Of a stretch of 64,000 bases of DNA, positions 34,069 through 43,716 are shown one piece after another. Numbering within the stretch: position 1 is the first letter of the stretch; every line of letters starts with the position of its first letter. Origin of the DNA: Pseudomonadota bacterium (GTDB taxonomy: Bacteria; Pseudomonadota; Alphaproteobacteria; Sphingomonadales; Sphingomonadaceae); contig JAJZTH010000008.1 in the NCBI GenBank assembly GCA_021849075.1, forward strand, positions 1-64,000. Direction: 5' to 3'. Both the position numbers and the translations under genes were made by a program. The notes beneath the pieces were generated by a model that was not told where the DNA came from, searched no databases, and was given only the letters and a program-made list of their open reading frames with translations.

Positions 34069-35535
34069 ATGCAGCGGCGCGGCGGAACGGACGTGCTGTT
34101 CGCCGCGCCATGGACGACGGTCGAAAGGCTGCTGCTCGCTACCGTCTGCATCGCGACCTTCTTCTTCGCGATCGTAACGCCGCCCTTTCAGGCCCCCGAT
34201 GAAAATCAGCATTATATGAAAGCCCTGTCGCTGACCCAGGGCATTTTGCTGACGCAGGAACGCGGCGACGCCATCGGCGCTGAACTCCCTCGCGCCGCGC
34301 TGGACATTCATGCCGTCGACTTCCCGACCGATGTGCCGGCGGAACAGCGCCGTTTCGATCGCGCGCAGCGGACGCTCAGCGCCGCCGCCGATGCCACCCG
34401 CCCCGGCGCCGCCTTCGCCGAATTCCCCAATGTCGCCAGCTATGCGCCCAGCCTTTATGCGCCGGGCGCGATCGGCCTGTCGCTTGGCCGGGCAATCGAC
34501 CTGCCCTGGATCGACGCCTTCTATGTCGGGCGGCTGGTCAATGCGCTGACCGGGCTTCTCCTGCTAATCGCCGCCTTGCGGCTGCTGCCCTTTGGCCGCA
34601 ACGCCATGTTGGCCACCGCCCTGCTCCCGACCTTCGCCTATCAGACCGGATCGCTCTCGCCCGACGCCGTGATCAACGGCTTTGGTTTTCTGGGCCTTTC
34701 GTTTGCCTTGCGGACAGGCTTCATGGATGTCGCCCCGGCGCGGTCGGCCGCTTTGCTTATTACCGGGCCGCTGCTCGCGCTCTGCAAGGGCGTCTATCTG
34801 CCGCTGATAGCGGCGGGCCTGCGCTGGCAACAGCATCGCCGCGATCTGCGCCCCGGCCTGATCATGGCCGCCATGGCCTTGGGCGCGGTCGCCTTTGTCA
34901 GTTGGATGCATGTTTCGGGCGGCAGTCAGGCGCTCTATCATATCCAGTCGCGCAAGACCGGCGAAACGATGATGACCGCGCCGCTGAGCGATCAGCTGAG
35001 CATCATAGTCGCGAACCCGCTCGCCTATGCCCATATCCTTGCCAGCAGCGTGATCGAACGTGCGCCGGTCTATGCGCTTCAGATCGTGGGCCGCTTCGGC
35101 TGGAATGCGATCCTGCTGCCCCTGCTCGCTTACCCCTTGGCGATGCTGATGCTGGGCGCGGGCGTGGCGAGCGGATCGGGCGCGCGCTTTGGCATGGGAC
35201 AGCGCCTCTGGTGGCTGGCGGTGGCGGCGGGCGTGGCGCTGCTGATCGAAACCGCCATGTATCTCACCGGCACGCCGCTGGGCGCAGACTATATTCAGGG
35301 GACGCAGGGCCGCTATTTCCTGCCGCTGCTGCCGCTGGTGCTGCTCGCGCTGTCGCCGGCCGATCCGGTCCGAGGCGCGGGGCGACTGTTCGCGATCGCC
35401 GCCATCCCGCTCCTGCTGATTGCCGCAGCGACGGTGTTCGACAGTTTCTGGGTCCATGGCTTCATCACCAGCGACGGCATGCCGCCGCATAGCAGCCTTA
35501 GCCGCGCGCTATTCCTGCCCTCGCCGCGCTGGTAG
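34069..35535 (+). CDS. DUF2142 family membrane protein
   Basis: A protein of about 488 residues (the ATG at 34048 would add seven) with ten or more membrane helices. The segment FAIVTPPFQAPDENQHYMKAL soon after the first helix is the family hallmark of DUF2142, thought to be GT-C-like membrane proteins found in polysaccharide clusters. The function is not proven. Its 3' end overlaps the convergent PAP2 gene by 27 bases. A dispersed palindrome lies just upstream. Confidence 0.75.
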   Translation: MQRRGGTDVLFAAPWTTVERLLLATVCIATFFFAIVTPPFQAPDENQHYMKALSLTQGILLTQERGDAIGAELPRAALDIHAVDFPTDVPAEQRRFDRAQRTLSAAADATRPGAAFAEFPNVASYAPSLYAPGAIGLSLGRAIDLPWIDAFYVGRLVNALTGLLLLIAALRLLPFGRNAMLATALLPTFAYQTGSLSPDAVINGFGFLGLSFALRTGFMDVAPARSAALLITGPLLALCKGVYLPLIAAGLRWQQHRRDLRPGLIMAAMALGAVAFVSWMHVSGGSQALYHIQSRKTGETMMTAPLSDQLSIIVANPLAYAHILASSVIERAPVYALQIVGRFGWNAILLPLLAYPLAMLMLGAGVASGSGARFGMGQRLWWLAVAAGVALLIETAMYLTGTPLGADYIQGTQGRYFLPLLPLVLLALSPADPVRGAGRLFAIAAIPLLLIAAATVFDSFWVHGFITSDGMPPHSSLSRALFLPSPRW

Positions 35536-36150
35536 CCAGACCCGGCACAGGGCGAGCCATCCCAGCCCCTCGATCCAGCCGGCGGTGACGTCACTGGGCC
35601 AATGCACGCCCAGCCAGACGCGGCTGACGCCGATCAGCGCGATCATCGCGGCCGCAGCCCAAAAGCCGACGCGCCGCCCGACCAGCAACGCCAGTGCGCC
35701 GAAAAACATCATGTTCCCCGCCGCATGGCCGCTGGGGAAGCTATAGGTGTGAACGCTGTCCAGATGCGGCAGCAGGTCCGGGCGCGGCGCGGCGAATATC
35801 TGTTTGAGGATGAGGTTGAGCGCCGTGCCGCCCGCCATCATGGCCATCAGCCACAGCGCACAACGGCGTCGCCCGGCCCAGAACAGAGAACCCAGCGATA
35901 AAGCGAGCAGCAACAACCTGCCCGCTGTTCCGCCCAATGCGGAGGCAAGCCTTATCAGGGGCGTAAGATTTTGCCCGACAGCGCCATCCCGCGCGCGGCC
36001 GGCGGCCTCCATCAGCCCGACGTTGACGCCATCCAGCCACCCCGCCCGCTGCATCAGCGCGATGCCAAGAACGCAAAAAAGCGCGAGGACAAAAGCCCCC
36101 GCGCCTTTCACCAACGATGTGCGCCGATCAGATATGGAGCGCACGGCCAT
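35509..36150 (-). CDS. PAP2-superfamily phosphatase (membrane)
   Basis: A 213-residue membrane phosphatase with five or six helices. All three motifs of the PAP2 family are present: KQIFAAPRP (motif 1), YSFPSGHAAG (motif 2) and SRVWLGVHWPSDV (motif 3, catalytic histidine). Substrates in this family are lipid phosphates such as undecaprenyl-diphosphate or phosphatidate; which one is not known. Its start overlaps the end of lpdA by 23 bases, so it is the last gene of the pyruvate dehydrogenase transcript. Confidence 0.88.
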   Translation of the reverse strand: MAVRSISDRRTSLVKGAGAFVLALFCVLGIALMQRAGWLDGVNVGLMEAAGRARDGAVGQNLTPLIRLASALGGTAGRLLLLALSLGSLFWAGRRRCALWLMAMMAGGTALNLILKQIFAAPRPDLLPHLDSVHTYSFPSGHAAGNMMFFGALALLVGRRVGFWAAAAMIALIGVSRVWLGVHWPSDVTAGWIEGLGWLALCRVWLPARRGQE

Positions 36151-37543
36151 AAGCGGCCAGCACGCTTTCGTGCATCGATTCCGAAATGGTCGGATGCGGG
36201 AAGACCGTGTGCATCAGTTCCGCCTCGGTCGTCTCCAGCGTCTTGCCGATGGTATAGCCCTGAATCATTTCCGTGACTTCCGCGCCAATCATGTGCGCCC
36301 CCAGCAATTCGCCGGTCTTGGCGTCGAACACCGTCTTGGTGAAGCCTTCCGCTTCGCCCAGCGCGATCGCCTTGCCATTGCCGATGAAGGGGAACATGCC
36401 GACCTTCACTTCGTAGCCGGCTTCCTTCGCTTTCGCCTCGGTCAGGCCGACGCTGGCGATCTGCGGATGGCAATAGGTGCAGCCCGGAATGTTGCGAACG
36501 TCCATCGCATGGGGATGCACATCCTTGTTGCCCAGCGCCTGTGCGATCGCTTCGGCGACGATCACGCCTTCATGGCTCGCCTTATGGGCCAGCCATGGCG
36601 GCGCGGTGACGTCGCCGATCGCCCACATGCCATCGACATTGGTGCGGCCATAGGCGTCTGTCTTGATGTGGTAGCGCTGGTCGGGTTCGATGCCGGCATC
36701 TTCCAGACCCAGATTTTCGACATTGGGGACGATGCCGATAGCGACGATGACATGGCTATATTCGGCCGTGACGTCCTTGCCATCCTTGCCCTTGATCGTG
36801 GCGGTCACGCCCTTGTCGCCGGTGGCGATCTTTTCGATCTTGGCGCCGGTCATGATGGTCATGCCCTGCTTTTTGACGGCTTTTTCCAGGAAGGCGGAAA
36901 CGTCCGCATCCTCTACGGGCACGATCCGGTCCATCATCTCGACCACGGTCACATCCGCGCCCATATCGTTATAGAAGCTGGCAAATTCGATGCCGATCGC
37001 TCCCGAACCGATGACCAGCAGCTTGGTCGGCATTTCCGGCGGGGTCATGGCGTGGCGATAGGTCCACACCCGCTTGCCGTCCGCCTTCAGGTTCGGCAGG
37101 TCGCGAGCGCGCGCGCCGGTCGCGATGATGATATGCTTGGCGGCCAGTTCTTCGGTCTTGCCGTCCTTGGTGACGGTCATCTTGCCTTTGGCGACCAGCT
37201 TGCCATCGCCCATATGGACGGTGATCTTGTTCTTCTTCATCAGGTGCGTGACGCCCTGATTAAGCTGCTTGGCGACGCCGCGCGACCGTTTCACCACCGC
37301 TTCGATATCGGCGCTGATCTTTTCGGCGGCCAGGCCATAATCCTTGGCATGCTGCATATAGTGGAAGATTTCGGCCGAGCGCAGCAGCGCCTTGGTCGGA
37401 ATGCAGCCCCAGTTGAGGCAGATGCCGCCCAGATTTTCTCGCTCCACGATTGCGGTCTTCAGGCCCAATTGCGCCGCACGGATGGCGGCCACATAGCCGC
37501 CGGGGCCGGAGCCAAGAACGATGACGTCGTAATTCTCTGCCAT
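36128..37543 (-). CDS. lpdA: Dihydrolipoyl dehydrogenase (E3)
   Basis: A 471-residue flavoprotein that reoxidises the lipoyl groups of 2-oxoacid dehydrogenase complexes. FAD motif VIVLGSGPGGYVAAIRAAQ, redox disulfide GGICLNWGCIPTKALL, NAD motif VIGSGAIGIEFASF, and the C-terminal HPTISE motif are seen. The ATG at 37543 matches the conserved start; a longer frame to 37693 has no support. It lies downstream of the E2 gene and a thioesterase gene in the same direction, so it serves the pyruvate dehydrogenase complex. Confidence 0.95.
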   Translation of the reverse strand: MAENYDVIVLGSGPGGYVAAIRAAQLGLKTAIVERENLGGICLNWGCIPTKALLRSAEIFHYMQHAKDYGLAAEKISADIEAVVKRSRGVAKQLNQGVTHLMKKNKITVHMGDGKLVAKGKMTVTKDGKTEELAAKHIIIATGARARDLPNLKADGKRVWTYRHAMTPPEMPTKLLVIGSGAIGIEFASFYNDMGADVTVVEMMDRIVPVEDADVSAFLEKAVKKQGMTIMTGAKIEKIATGDKGVTATIKGKDGKDVTAEYSHVIVAIGIVPNVENLGLEDAGIEPDQRYHIKTDAYGRTNVDGMWAIGDVTAPPWLAHKASHEGVIVAEAIAQALGNKDVHPHAMDVRNIPGCTYCHPQIASVGLTEAKAKEAGYEVKVGMFPFIGNGKAIALGEAEGFTKTVFDAKTGELLGAHMIGAEVTEMIQGYTIGKTLETTEAELMHTVFPHPTISESMHESVLAAYGRALHI

Positions 37544-37560
37544 GGTTAGTCTCTCTAATC

Positions 37561-37977
37561 TTATTTCGCTGCGCCGGTATCGCCCGGCATTGGCGGAACG
37601 GAACGGGGCTGACGATCCTCGCCGATCGCCACGAAGCTGAAGGTTGCGTGGGTCACGCGATAGGACCTGTCGTCGTGACGCGCCCGGCGCCACGCTTCGA
37701 CATAGATTTTCATCGACGTGCGCCCCACCGACTTGAGCGTCGCGAACACCGACACTTCATCCCCCACCACGACCGGGCGCAGGAAGGTCATGCCCTCCAC
37801 CGCAATGGTCACGGCGCGGCCATGGCTGTGCCGGGCGGCGACGGAACCCGCTGCCGAGTCCATCACGCTCATCAACCAGCCGCCGAAAATATCCCCATAG
37901 GGATTGGTGTCGGTCGGCATGGCGATGACGCGCACCGCCGGGCTGAGGTCCGGCGGGGTTTCGTCGACATAGGCCAT
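37561..37977 (-). CDS. Acyl-CoA thioesterase, hot-dog fold (YciA-like)
   Basis: A 138-residue hot-dog thioesterase. NPYGDIFGGWLMSVMDSAAGSVA near residue 26 and VEGMTFLRPVVVGDEVSVFATL are family marks, with HATFSFVAIGEDRQPR at the end. It would hydrolyse acyl-CoA; the acyl chain is unknown. The start codon shares one base with the E2 stop (TGATG), so it is tightly coupled to pdhC, an odd but common partner. Confidence 0.87.
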   Translation of the reverse strand: MAYVDETPPDLSPAVRVIAMPTDTNPYGDIFGGWLMSVMDSAAGSVAARHSHGRAVTIAVEGMTFLRPVVVGDEVSVFATLKSVGRTSMKIYVEAWRRARHDDRSYRVTHATFSFVAIGEDRQPRSVPPMPGDTGAAK

Positions 37978-39281
37978 CAGGCGAGCAGGCCGATCGGGTT
38001 TTCGACCAGTTCCTTGAACGCCTTCATCAGGCGGGCGCCGTCCGCGCCGTCGATCGCGCGGTGATCGAAGCTGCCGGTGGCCGACATGACGGTCGCAATC
38101 TGGACCGAGTCATCGACAATGTAAGGACGCTTGTCGCCGGCGCCGATCGCCATGATCATCGCCTGGGGCGGGTTGATGACGGCTTCGAACTGCTTGATGC
38201 CAAACATGCCCATGTTGGAAAGCGAAGCGGTGCCGCCCTGATATTCCTCGGGCTTCAGCTTGCCATCCTTGGCGCGGCTGGCCAGATCCTTCATCGCCGA
38301 AGAAATGGCGGCGACGCCCTTGCCAGCGGCGTCGGTGACGATCGGGGTGATCAGACCGCCCGGGATCGACACGGCGACCGAAATATCGGCGCGCTTGAAC
38401 TGCAGCATCTGGTCGCCGGCGAACTGCACATTGCATTCGGGCACTTCGATCAGCGCCACGCCCAGCGCCTTGATCAGCAGGTCGTTGACCGACAGCTTGA
38501 CCTTGCGGCTGGCAAGGCCGGCGTTGAGTTCGCCGCGCAGCTTGAGCAGCTTGTCGAGCTGAACGTCGACGGTCAGGTAGATGTGCGGCACCTGCTGCTT
38601 GGATTCGGTCAGGCGACGGGCGATCGTCTTGCGCATGCCGCTGAGCTTGACGACGTCGTGCGGGATGCCGAAATCCTGCGCGGCGGCGGCGACCGGAGCA
38701 GGCGCAGCGACAGGCGCCGGAGCAGCGGCGGGCGCTGCAGCCGGGGCGGCGGCAGGCGCGGCAGCGCCGGGCTGCGCGCCGTCAATATCCGCCTTGACGA
38801 TGCGGCCATTGGTGCCGGTGCCGGTGATGCTGGCCAAATCGATGCCCTTGGCCGCCGCCAGGCGGCGGGCCAGCGGGCTGGCCTTCACGCGATCGTCCGA
38901 AGCGGCCGGTGCGGCAGGCTTGGCCGGAACGCTGTCGGCCTTGGGCGCTGGCGCGGTGGATTCCGCCTTGGCGGGGACCGGATCCGCCTTGGGCGCGGGG
39001 GCAGCGCCACCGCCGGCGGCGGCTGCGGCCACATCCTCGCCCTCTTCGGCGATGATGGCGATCACGGTGCCGACCTTCACGCCTTCGGAACCCTCGGCAA
39101 CCAGAATCTTGGCGACCACGCCTTCATCGACCGCCTCGAATTCCATCGTCGCCTTGTCGGTTTCGATTTCCGCCAGCAGGTCGCCCGACGACACGGTGTC
39201 GCCTTCCTTCACCAGCCACTTGGCCAGCGTGCCTTCCTCCATCGTCGGGGAAAGGGCGGGCATCTGGATCGTCTTGCTCAT
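37977..39281 (-). CDS. pdhC: Pyruvate dehydrogenase complex dihydrolipoamide acetyltransferase (E2)
   Basis: A 434-residue E2 enzyme. One lipoyl domain (residues 1-78) with the lipoylated lysine in [15 protein letters not shown], then a long alanine-proline linker, a peripheral-subunit binding domain ([19 protein letters not shown]), a second Ala-Pro linker, and a catalytic domain ending in the active-site motif [32 protein letters not shown] is the normal alphaproteobacterial N terminus. E1 genes are outside this window or elsewhere. Followed by the thioesterase and lpdA. Confidence 0.95.
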   Translation of the reverse strand: MSKTIQMPALSPTMEEGTLAKWLVKEGDTVSSGDLLAEIETDKATMEFEAVDEGVVAKILVAEGSEGVKVGTVIAIIAEEGEDVAAAAAGGGAAPAPKADPVPAKAESTAPAPKADSVPAKPAAPAASDDRVKASPLARRLAAAKGIDLASITGTGTNGRIVKADIDGAQPGAAAPAAAPAAAPAAAPAPVAAPAPVAAAAQDFGIPHDVVKLSGMRKTIARRLTESKQQVPHIYLTVDVQLDKLLKLRGELNAGLASRKVKLSVNDLLIKALGVALIEVPECNVQFAGDQMLQFKRADISVAVSIPGGLITPIVTDAAGKGVAAISSAMKDLASRAKDGKLKPEEYQGGTASLSNMGMFGIKQFEAVINPPQAMIMAIGAGDKRPYIVDDSVQIATVMSATGSFDHRAIDGADGARLMKAFKELVENPIGLLA

Positions 39282-39466
39282 GCGTTCGGGGCCTCTTCTG
39301 GTTTATGCGGCACGCGCCATTTGCCGCATCACTTCCACCCATTCGCCGGATCGGTCAAGCGACCGCTTGCGGAAGGCGAATTTATACCCCACATTTCACC
39401 TCACTGGTTCGTTGACGCGATTTCCCGCGCGTCGCGGCCATCAATATCATGCGGGGGCGATAAGAA

Positions 39467-39922
39467 GTGCGGACATATCTGGTCGTTGTGGACGAATCGC
39501 CGGAAGCGGAAACCGCGCTGCGCTTCGCCGCGCGCCGCGCCGCCAAGACCGGCGGCGCCGTGCGCATATTGGCGCTGATCCCGCCATCCGAATTCGTTCA
39601 ATGGGGCGGCGTGCAGGCGACGATGGAGGATGAGGCGCTGCAACGCGCCGAGGCGCTCGTCACCAGCGCGGCCGGCACCTTGACCGATGAATCGGGCATC
39701 CGCCCCAGCATCACCGTGCGACAGGGCGACGCCGTTACCGTCGTGCGCGGCACGCTGGAGGAAATGGACGATGTGGCCGCGCTGGTGCTGGGCGCGGCGG
39801 CCAGCGGCAATCCGGGCAAGCTGGTGTCCCATTTTGCGGGTGCCGACGCGGGCAAGCTGCCCTGCCCGATCATGGTCATTCCCGGCGGGCTGGACGCCGA
39901 CGCGATCGACCGATTGAGTTAA
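39467..39922 (+). CDS. Universal stress protein (UspA family)
   Basis: A 151-residue Usp protein. VRTYLVVVDESPEAETALRFA at the N terminus and LVLGAAASGNPGKLVSHFAG near the C terminus match the family, although the ATP-loop G-2X-G-9X-G(S/T) is only partly met. The GTG at 39467 is the first in-frame start of the conserved strand. Divergent from the E2 gene with 185 bases between; nothing else seen in that gap. A dispersed palindrome follows directly. Confidence 0.85.
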   Translation: MRTYLVVVDESPEAETALRFAARRAAKTGGAVRILALIPPSEFVQWGGVQATMEDEALQRAEALVTSAAGTLTDESGIRPSITVRQGDAVTVVRGTLEEMDDVAALVLGAAASGNPGKLVSHFAGADAGKLPCPIMVIPGGLDADAIDRLS

Positions 39923-39926
39923 TTCT

Positions 39927-39996
39927 CGTCATTGCGAGCGCAGCGAAGCAATCCCTGGTCGCTCCGGTGGATTGCTTCGCTGCGCTCGCAATGACG
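39927..39996. repeat. Dispersed palindrome, 28-bp perfect arms
   Basis: Arms at 39927-39954 and 39969-39996 are exact reverse complements around a 14-base loop. It is the second copy of the element at 33936-34005 and sits between the convergent Usp gene and the RNase R gene, where it may serve as a terminator. Confidence 0.85.
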
Positions 39997-39999
39997 AAA

Positions 40000-42303
40000 T
40001 CAGCGCTTATGCTTTCCCCGCTTCGACCCGATATGGCGGATATTCTTCGGGCGGCCGCGATGAACGACGCCCGGACGGGTGCGGTCGCGCTTGATCGGGC
40101 CGCCGCGCGGCGCGGGATTGTCGGGCAGTTCGAAACGCAATGATCCGTTGACCGGGTCCGCCTCCGCCAGCCGCAGTTCCAGCCGCTGGCCGACCGTGTA
40201 GCGGTCGCCGCTCTCCACGCCCTGCAACGCCTTGCCGGCTTCATCATAGTAAAAATGCTCGGCCCCCATGGTCGACACCGGGACCAGCCCGTCGCCGCCC
40301 AGCCCCTCGACCGTGGCGAAGAAGCCGAAATTCTGGACCCCGGTAATCCGCGCCTGCACCAGTTCGCCGACATGGGCGGACAGGAAGGCGGCGACATAGC
40401 GGTCGATCGTCTCGCGCTCCGCCTCCATCGCGCGCCGCTCATGGCCGGAGATCATTTCGCCGACCCGGCCCATATTGTCATAATCATCCTGGCTGAGCGA
40501 GGAGCGATCAGGGACCGCCTTGTCCTTGGGCGCCGGCAGTTCAAGGCCATGGGCGCCCACCAGCGCGCGGTGCACCAGCAAGTCGGCGTATCGGCGGATG
40601 GGCGAGGTAAAATGGGCGTAACTGCCCAGCGCCAGCCCGAAATGCCCCATATTCTGCGGCGCATAATAGGCCTGGGTCTGGCTGCGCAGAATCTGGGTCA
40701 TGATCTGCTCCTTCTCCTCCGACTCCCCGACCTTGCGGATCAACTGGTTGAAGGTCGCGGGGCGGATCACCTGCCCCAGCGCGAAATCAATGTCGAAGGT
40801 CGCCAGATATTCCTTGAGCGCAACCAGCTTGTCGCGGCTGGGCGCTTCATGCACGCGGTACATGACCGGGGCTTTCTTTGCCTCCAGCGCCTTGGCCGCC
40901 GCGACATTGGCTGCGATCATATAATCCTCGATCAACATATGCGCGTCGAGCCGTTCGCGGATGGCGACGCTGACGATCTTGCCATATTCGTCCAGCACCA
41001 CCCGCCGTTCGGGCAGGTCCAGCGCCAGCGGATCGCGCGCCTTGCGCGCCTTCTGCAACAACGCCCAGCAAGCCCAAAGGGGCTTTAGCGCGGGTTCGAG
41101 CAGGTCATTGTCCTTCGTGCCGTCGATCGCCGCCTGCGCATCTTCATAGGCCAGCACCGCCGCCACCCGGATCACGGCGCGGGTGAAGCGCCAGGCCGTC
41201 ACCTTGCCATTCGCGTTGATGGTGAGGTGACAGGCCATGGCCGCGCGGTCCTGTCCGGCGCGCAGCGAACACATGTCGGACGAGAGTTCGTGCGGCAGCA
41301 TCGGCACGACCTGATCGGGGAAATAGACGCTGTTGCCGCGCTTGCGCGCTTCCCGGTCGAGCGCACTGCCGGGGCGGACATAGTAACTGACGTCGGCAAT
41401 GGCGACGATCGCCTTGAAACCGCCGACATTGCCTTCATCCTCATCCGGCGTGGCCCAGACCGCGTCGTCATGGTCGCGCGCATCCACCGGGTCGATCGCC
41501 ACAATCGGCAGGTGGCGCAGATCCTCGCGCTTGTCCTCATGCAGCGGCAGGGCGGACGCCTTGACCGCTTCCTCCTCTACCCCGTCGGGGAAGACATGGG
41601 GGATGCCATGTTTGTGGATCGCAATCAGGCTGAAGCTGCGCGGCGCGAAGGGATCGCCCAATATGTCGGTGACGCGCGCGGAAATGCGTGGCGGGCGGCC
41701 ATGGGGTTCGGCCAGCACCAGATCGCCGGGCTTTGCCGTGCCGACGTCGCTGATCGGCGTATCCTTGCGGATGCGCTTGTCGACCGGGCGCAGCCACAGC
41801 TTGCCGTCGGCCATTTCCTCGACCACGCCCAGCAATTCCTCACTGGACTTGGCGAGCTTCTTCATCGGATGGGCGATCCAGCCGCGTCCGGCCTCTTCGG
41901 TGCGGGCAAGGATGCGATCGCCGATGGTGAGCGCCCCCCTTTTGCCGCGCTCCACCACACGCAGGCGCGGGGCCGGCTGCCCCTCCGCCTCCCAGCGTTC
42001 GGGGGTGGCGATCAGGGTCGTATCGTCGACATCGATGATGCGCAGCACCGTCACCTTGGGCACGCCGCCCATTTTGTGGAAGGCGCGGGCCGGGCCGATG
42101 TCGATCAACCCTTCATCCGCCATGTCCTTCAGCAACGCCTTGAGCGCGATCTTCTCCTGCCCTTTAAGGCCAAACGCCTTGGCGATCTCGCGCTTGCCGG
42201 CGGGGGTGTCGGACTCGGCGATGAAGGCCATCACCTGATCGCGGGTGGGAAAGCCGGCGGGGCGGACTTTATCGGGTTTCTTGTGCTTCTGGGTCGATGC
42301 CAT
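40000..42303 (-). CDS. rnr: Ribonuclease R (3'-5' exoribonuclease)
   Basis: A 767-residue exoribonuclease for structured RNA. A winged-helix region at the N terminus, cold-shock domains, the RNB catalytic core with the acidic cluster AIDPVDARDHDDAVWA and the block FTSPIRRYADLLVHRAL, and a C-terminal S1 domain (QNFGFFATVEGLGGDGLVPV) followed by a basic tail (KNIRHIGSKRGKHKR) are seen. The ATG at 42303 is the natural start. It stands alone. Confidence 0.95.
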   Translation of the reverse strand: MASTQKHKKPDKVRPAGFPTRDQVMAFIAESDTPAGKREIAKAFGLKGQEKIALKALLKDMADEGLIDIGPARAFHKMGGVPKVTVLRIIDVDDTTLIATPERWEAEGQPAPRLRVVERGKRGALTIGDRILARTEEAGRGWIAHPMKKLAKSSEELLGVVEEMADGKLWLRPVDKRIRKDTPISDVGTAKPGDLVLAEPHGRPPRISARVTDILGDPFAPRSFSLIAIHKHGIPHVFPDGVEEEAVKASALPLHEDKREDLRHLPIVAIDPVDARDHDDAVWATPDEDEGNVGGFKAIVAIADVSYYVRPGSALDREARKRGNSVYFPDQVVPMLPHELSSDMCSLRAGQDRAAMACHLTINANGKVTAWRFTRAVIRVAAVLAYEDAQAAIDGTKDNDLLEPALKPLWACWALLQKARKARDPLALDLPERRVVLDEYGKIVSVAIRERLDAHMLIEDYMIAANVAAAKALEAKKAPVMYRVHEAPSRDKLVALKEYLATFDIDFALGQVIRPATFNQLIRKVGESEEKEQIMTQILRSQTQAYYAPQNMGHFGLALGSYAHFTSPIRRYADLLVHRALVGAHGLELPAPKDKAVPDRSSLSQDDYDNMGRVGEMISGHERRAMEAERETIDRYVAAFLSAHVGELVQARITGVQNFGFFATVEGLGGDGLVPVSTMGAEHFYYDEAGKALQGVESGDRYTVGQRLELRLAEADPVNGSLRFELPDNPAPRGGPIKRDRTRPGVVHRGRPKNIRHIGSKRGKHKR

Positions 42304-42663
42304 GGATCAGGTATAGGGGCGTGCCGCCGCCGACGCCAGCGGCATGGCGGAATAGGAGAGGCACGGCTTAACTTCGCACATTTCCCGCCGATTTTGAAAT
42401 TTTGGAAGAAAAGTCGGAAATTATATTTCCAACTTCGCGTGCGGCCGGACGATGGGAAAGAACCGGGCGAATGCTGCCATGGCGGGAGGATGTAGGACAG
42501 GATGGAGGAGATGGGTGGTTTCCTGCCATTCCACCCACGCCATGCTGAACTTGTTTCAGCATCTATCGTGTCTACAATCCTTTGCTCTGTTGGGAGAAAT
42601 GGACCCTGAAACAAGTTCAGGGTGACAATGTATGTGAGGCCGGATTGTGGTCGTCACCAGCCC
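42304..42663. other. Intergenic region of 360 bases
   Basis: No gene fits. It holds an AT-rich patch near 42375-42430 with the small palindrome GGAAATTATATTTCC (42416-42430), likely part of the rnr promoter region, and a pair of palindromes at 42542-42562 and 42603-42623. Confidence 0.5.
42542..42623. repeat. Pair of palindromes in inverted orientation
   Basis: ATGCTGAACTTGTTTCAGCAT (42542-42562) and its near-complement at 42603-42623 (starting ACCCTGAAACAAG) each form a hairpin and share the core CTGAACTTGTTTCAG when one is inverted. They are 40 bases apart, a REP-like doublet between rnr and the MOSC gene. Confidence 0.75.
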
Positions 42664-43317
42664 CTATCCCGCCAGCTTGCGCGCCCTCTCCCGCCAGGCT
42701 TCCGCCAGCACCGGCATGTCGGCCAGGGCGCGCACTGCCTGCGGGTCCGCCTTGTGCCCGCCGCCGATCAGCAGGCGAAAGACGCGGGCGATACTCCAGT
42801 CGGGCAACGGCCGGTCTAGCAGGTCCATGCGGGTGCCGGCCACCGCCTCCCCTTCGCGGATCACGCGGAAATAGATGCCGCAATGACCGGTCTTGACGAT
42901 CGTCGCCATCACGTCGCGCGTGGCGAAACGGTGGTCGAGCTTCCAGCACGGCTGACGGCCATGGCTGACCTCTACGATGGCGCTGCCCAGCGAGAAACGA
43001 TCGCCCAGACAGATATCAGCTTCGGTCATGCCGCGCGATGCGATATTCTCGCCAAAGGCGCCGGGCGCGTCGAGCAATGGCTGATCGGGCTTGCGCTCAC
43101 GCCACCAGCCATAATGATCCTGCGGATAAAGATGGATCGCCTTGTCCCAGCCGCCATGATGGATCAGGTCCGCCACGGCATTGCCGGCAAATCCGTCCCA
43201 GCCGATCCGCACCGGCCCTTCGACCGGGGTCTTGGCGATGGCGCTATAATCGTCGCCGCGAAAGGGAACGGGCTTGCCGACCAGCAGCGCGTCGATGGTC
43301 ATATGAGGCGTCGTCAT
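42664..43317 (-). CDS. MOSC-domain protein (YiiM-like)
   Basis: A 217-residue protein of the MOSC family. VEGPVRIGWDGFAGNAVADLIHHGGWDKAIHLYP and the cysteine region SHGRQPCWKLDHRFA (conserved in sulfur-carrier MOSC proteins) are present, with the YiiM-type C-terminal extension from about residue 165. YiiM acts on 6-hydroxylaminopurine; whether this one does is not known. Single gene. Confidence 0.85.
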   Translation of the reverse strand: MTTPHMTIDALLVGKPVPFRGDDYSAIAKTPVEGPVRIGWDGFAGNAVADLIHHGGWDKAIHLYPQDHYGWWRERKPDQPLLDAPGAFGENIASRGMTEADICLGDRFSLGSAIVEVSHGRQPCWKLDHRFATRDVMATIVKTGHCGIYFRVIREGEAVAGTRMDLLDRPLPDWSIARVFRLLIGGGHKADPQAVRALADMPVLAEAWRERARKLAG

Positions 43318-43374
43318 GCCCCCTCATGCCATGCTGGAACACGCAGCGCGATGGCCGATCGCGCGGGCATGGCA

Positions 43375-43593
43375 TCATGCTTCGTTCAGTTCCGACGCCA
43401 GTTTCAGTACTTCGCCGCCGCTATCGACCCGGATCAGATAGGCAGGGTCGCCCGGCGATCCGTTCCGGCGGATCAGCGCCCCGGCGATGGTGCGTTCGAC
43501 ATGCCTGTCAAATCGCTCCGCGATGCGCCCGCGGCCGACACCCTGCCCCCAATTCCACCGGACCCGCATTCCCTTACGGAAAGTCTCGGTCAT
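43375..43593 (-). CDS. DUF2945 (hypervirulence-associated, TUDOR-like) protein
   Basis: A 72-residue small protein. KGMRVRWNWGQGVGRGRIAERF at the N terminus, then NGSPGDPAYLIRVDSGGEVLKLASELNEA, match the DUF2945 family. Small SH3-like or Tudor-like fold; function unknown. It lies between the MOSC gene and a glycosyltransferase. Confidence 0.8.
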   Translation of the reverse strand: MTETFRKGMRVRWNWGQGVGRGRIAERFDRHVERTIAGALIRRNGSPGDPAYLIRVDSGGEVLKLASELNEA

Positions 43594-43716
43594 CTGGGCA
43601 TCCTCTCCTGTTCGGGGGCAACCGCGTCGGCCGTGCCTCTTGCCTGCGAAGGCATAAATCCCAACGGCTTGACTGGTTCCCTTGGGTTTTCACGCTGATT
43701 GAGCTAAGGGGCGCCG

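Noticed and set aside
42231..42614. 127-residue minus frame upstream of rnr
   Set aside because: It overlaps the first codons of rnr and the palindrome doublet, with no ribosome binding site or domain.
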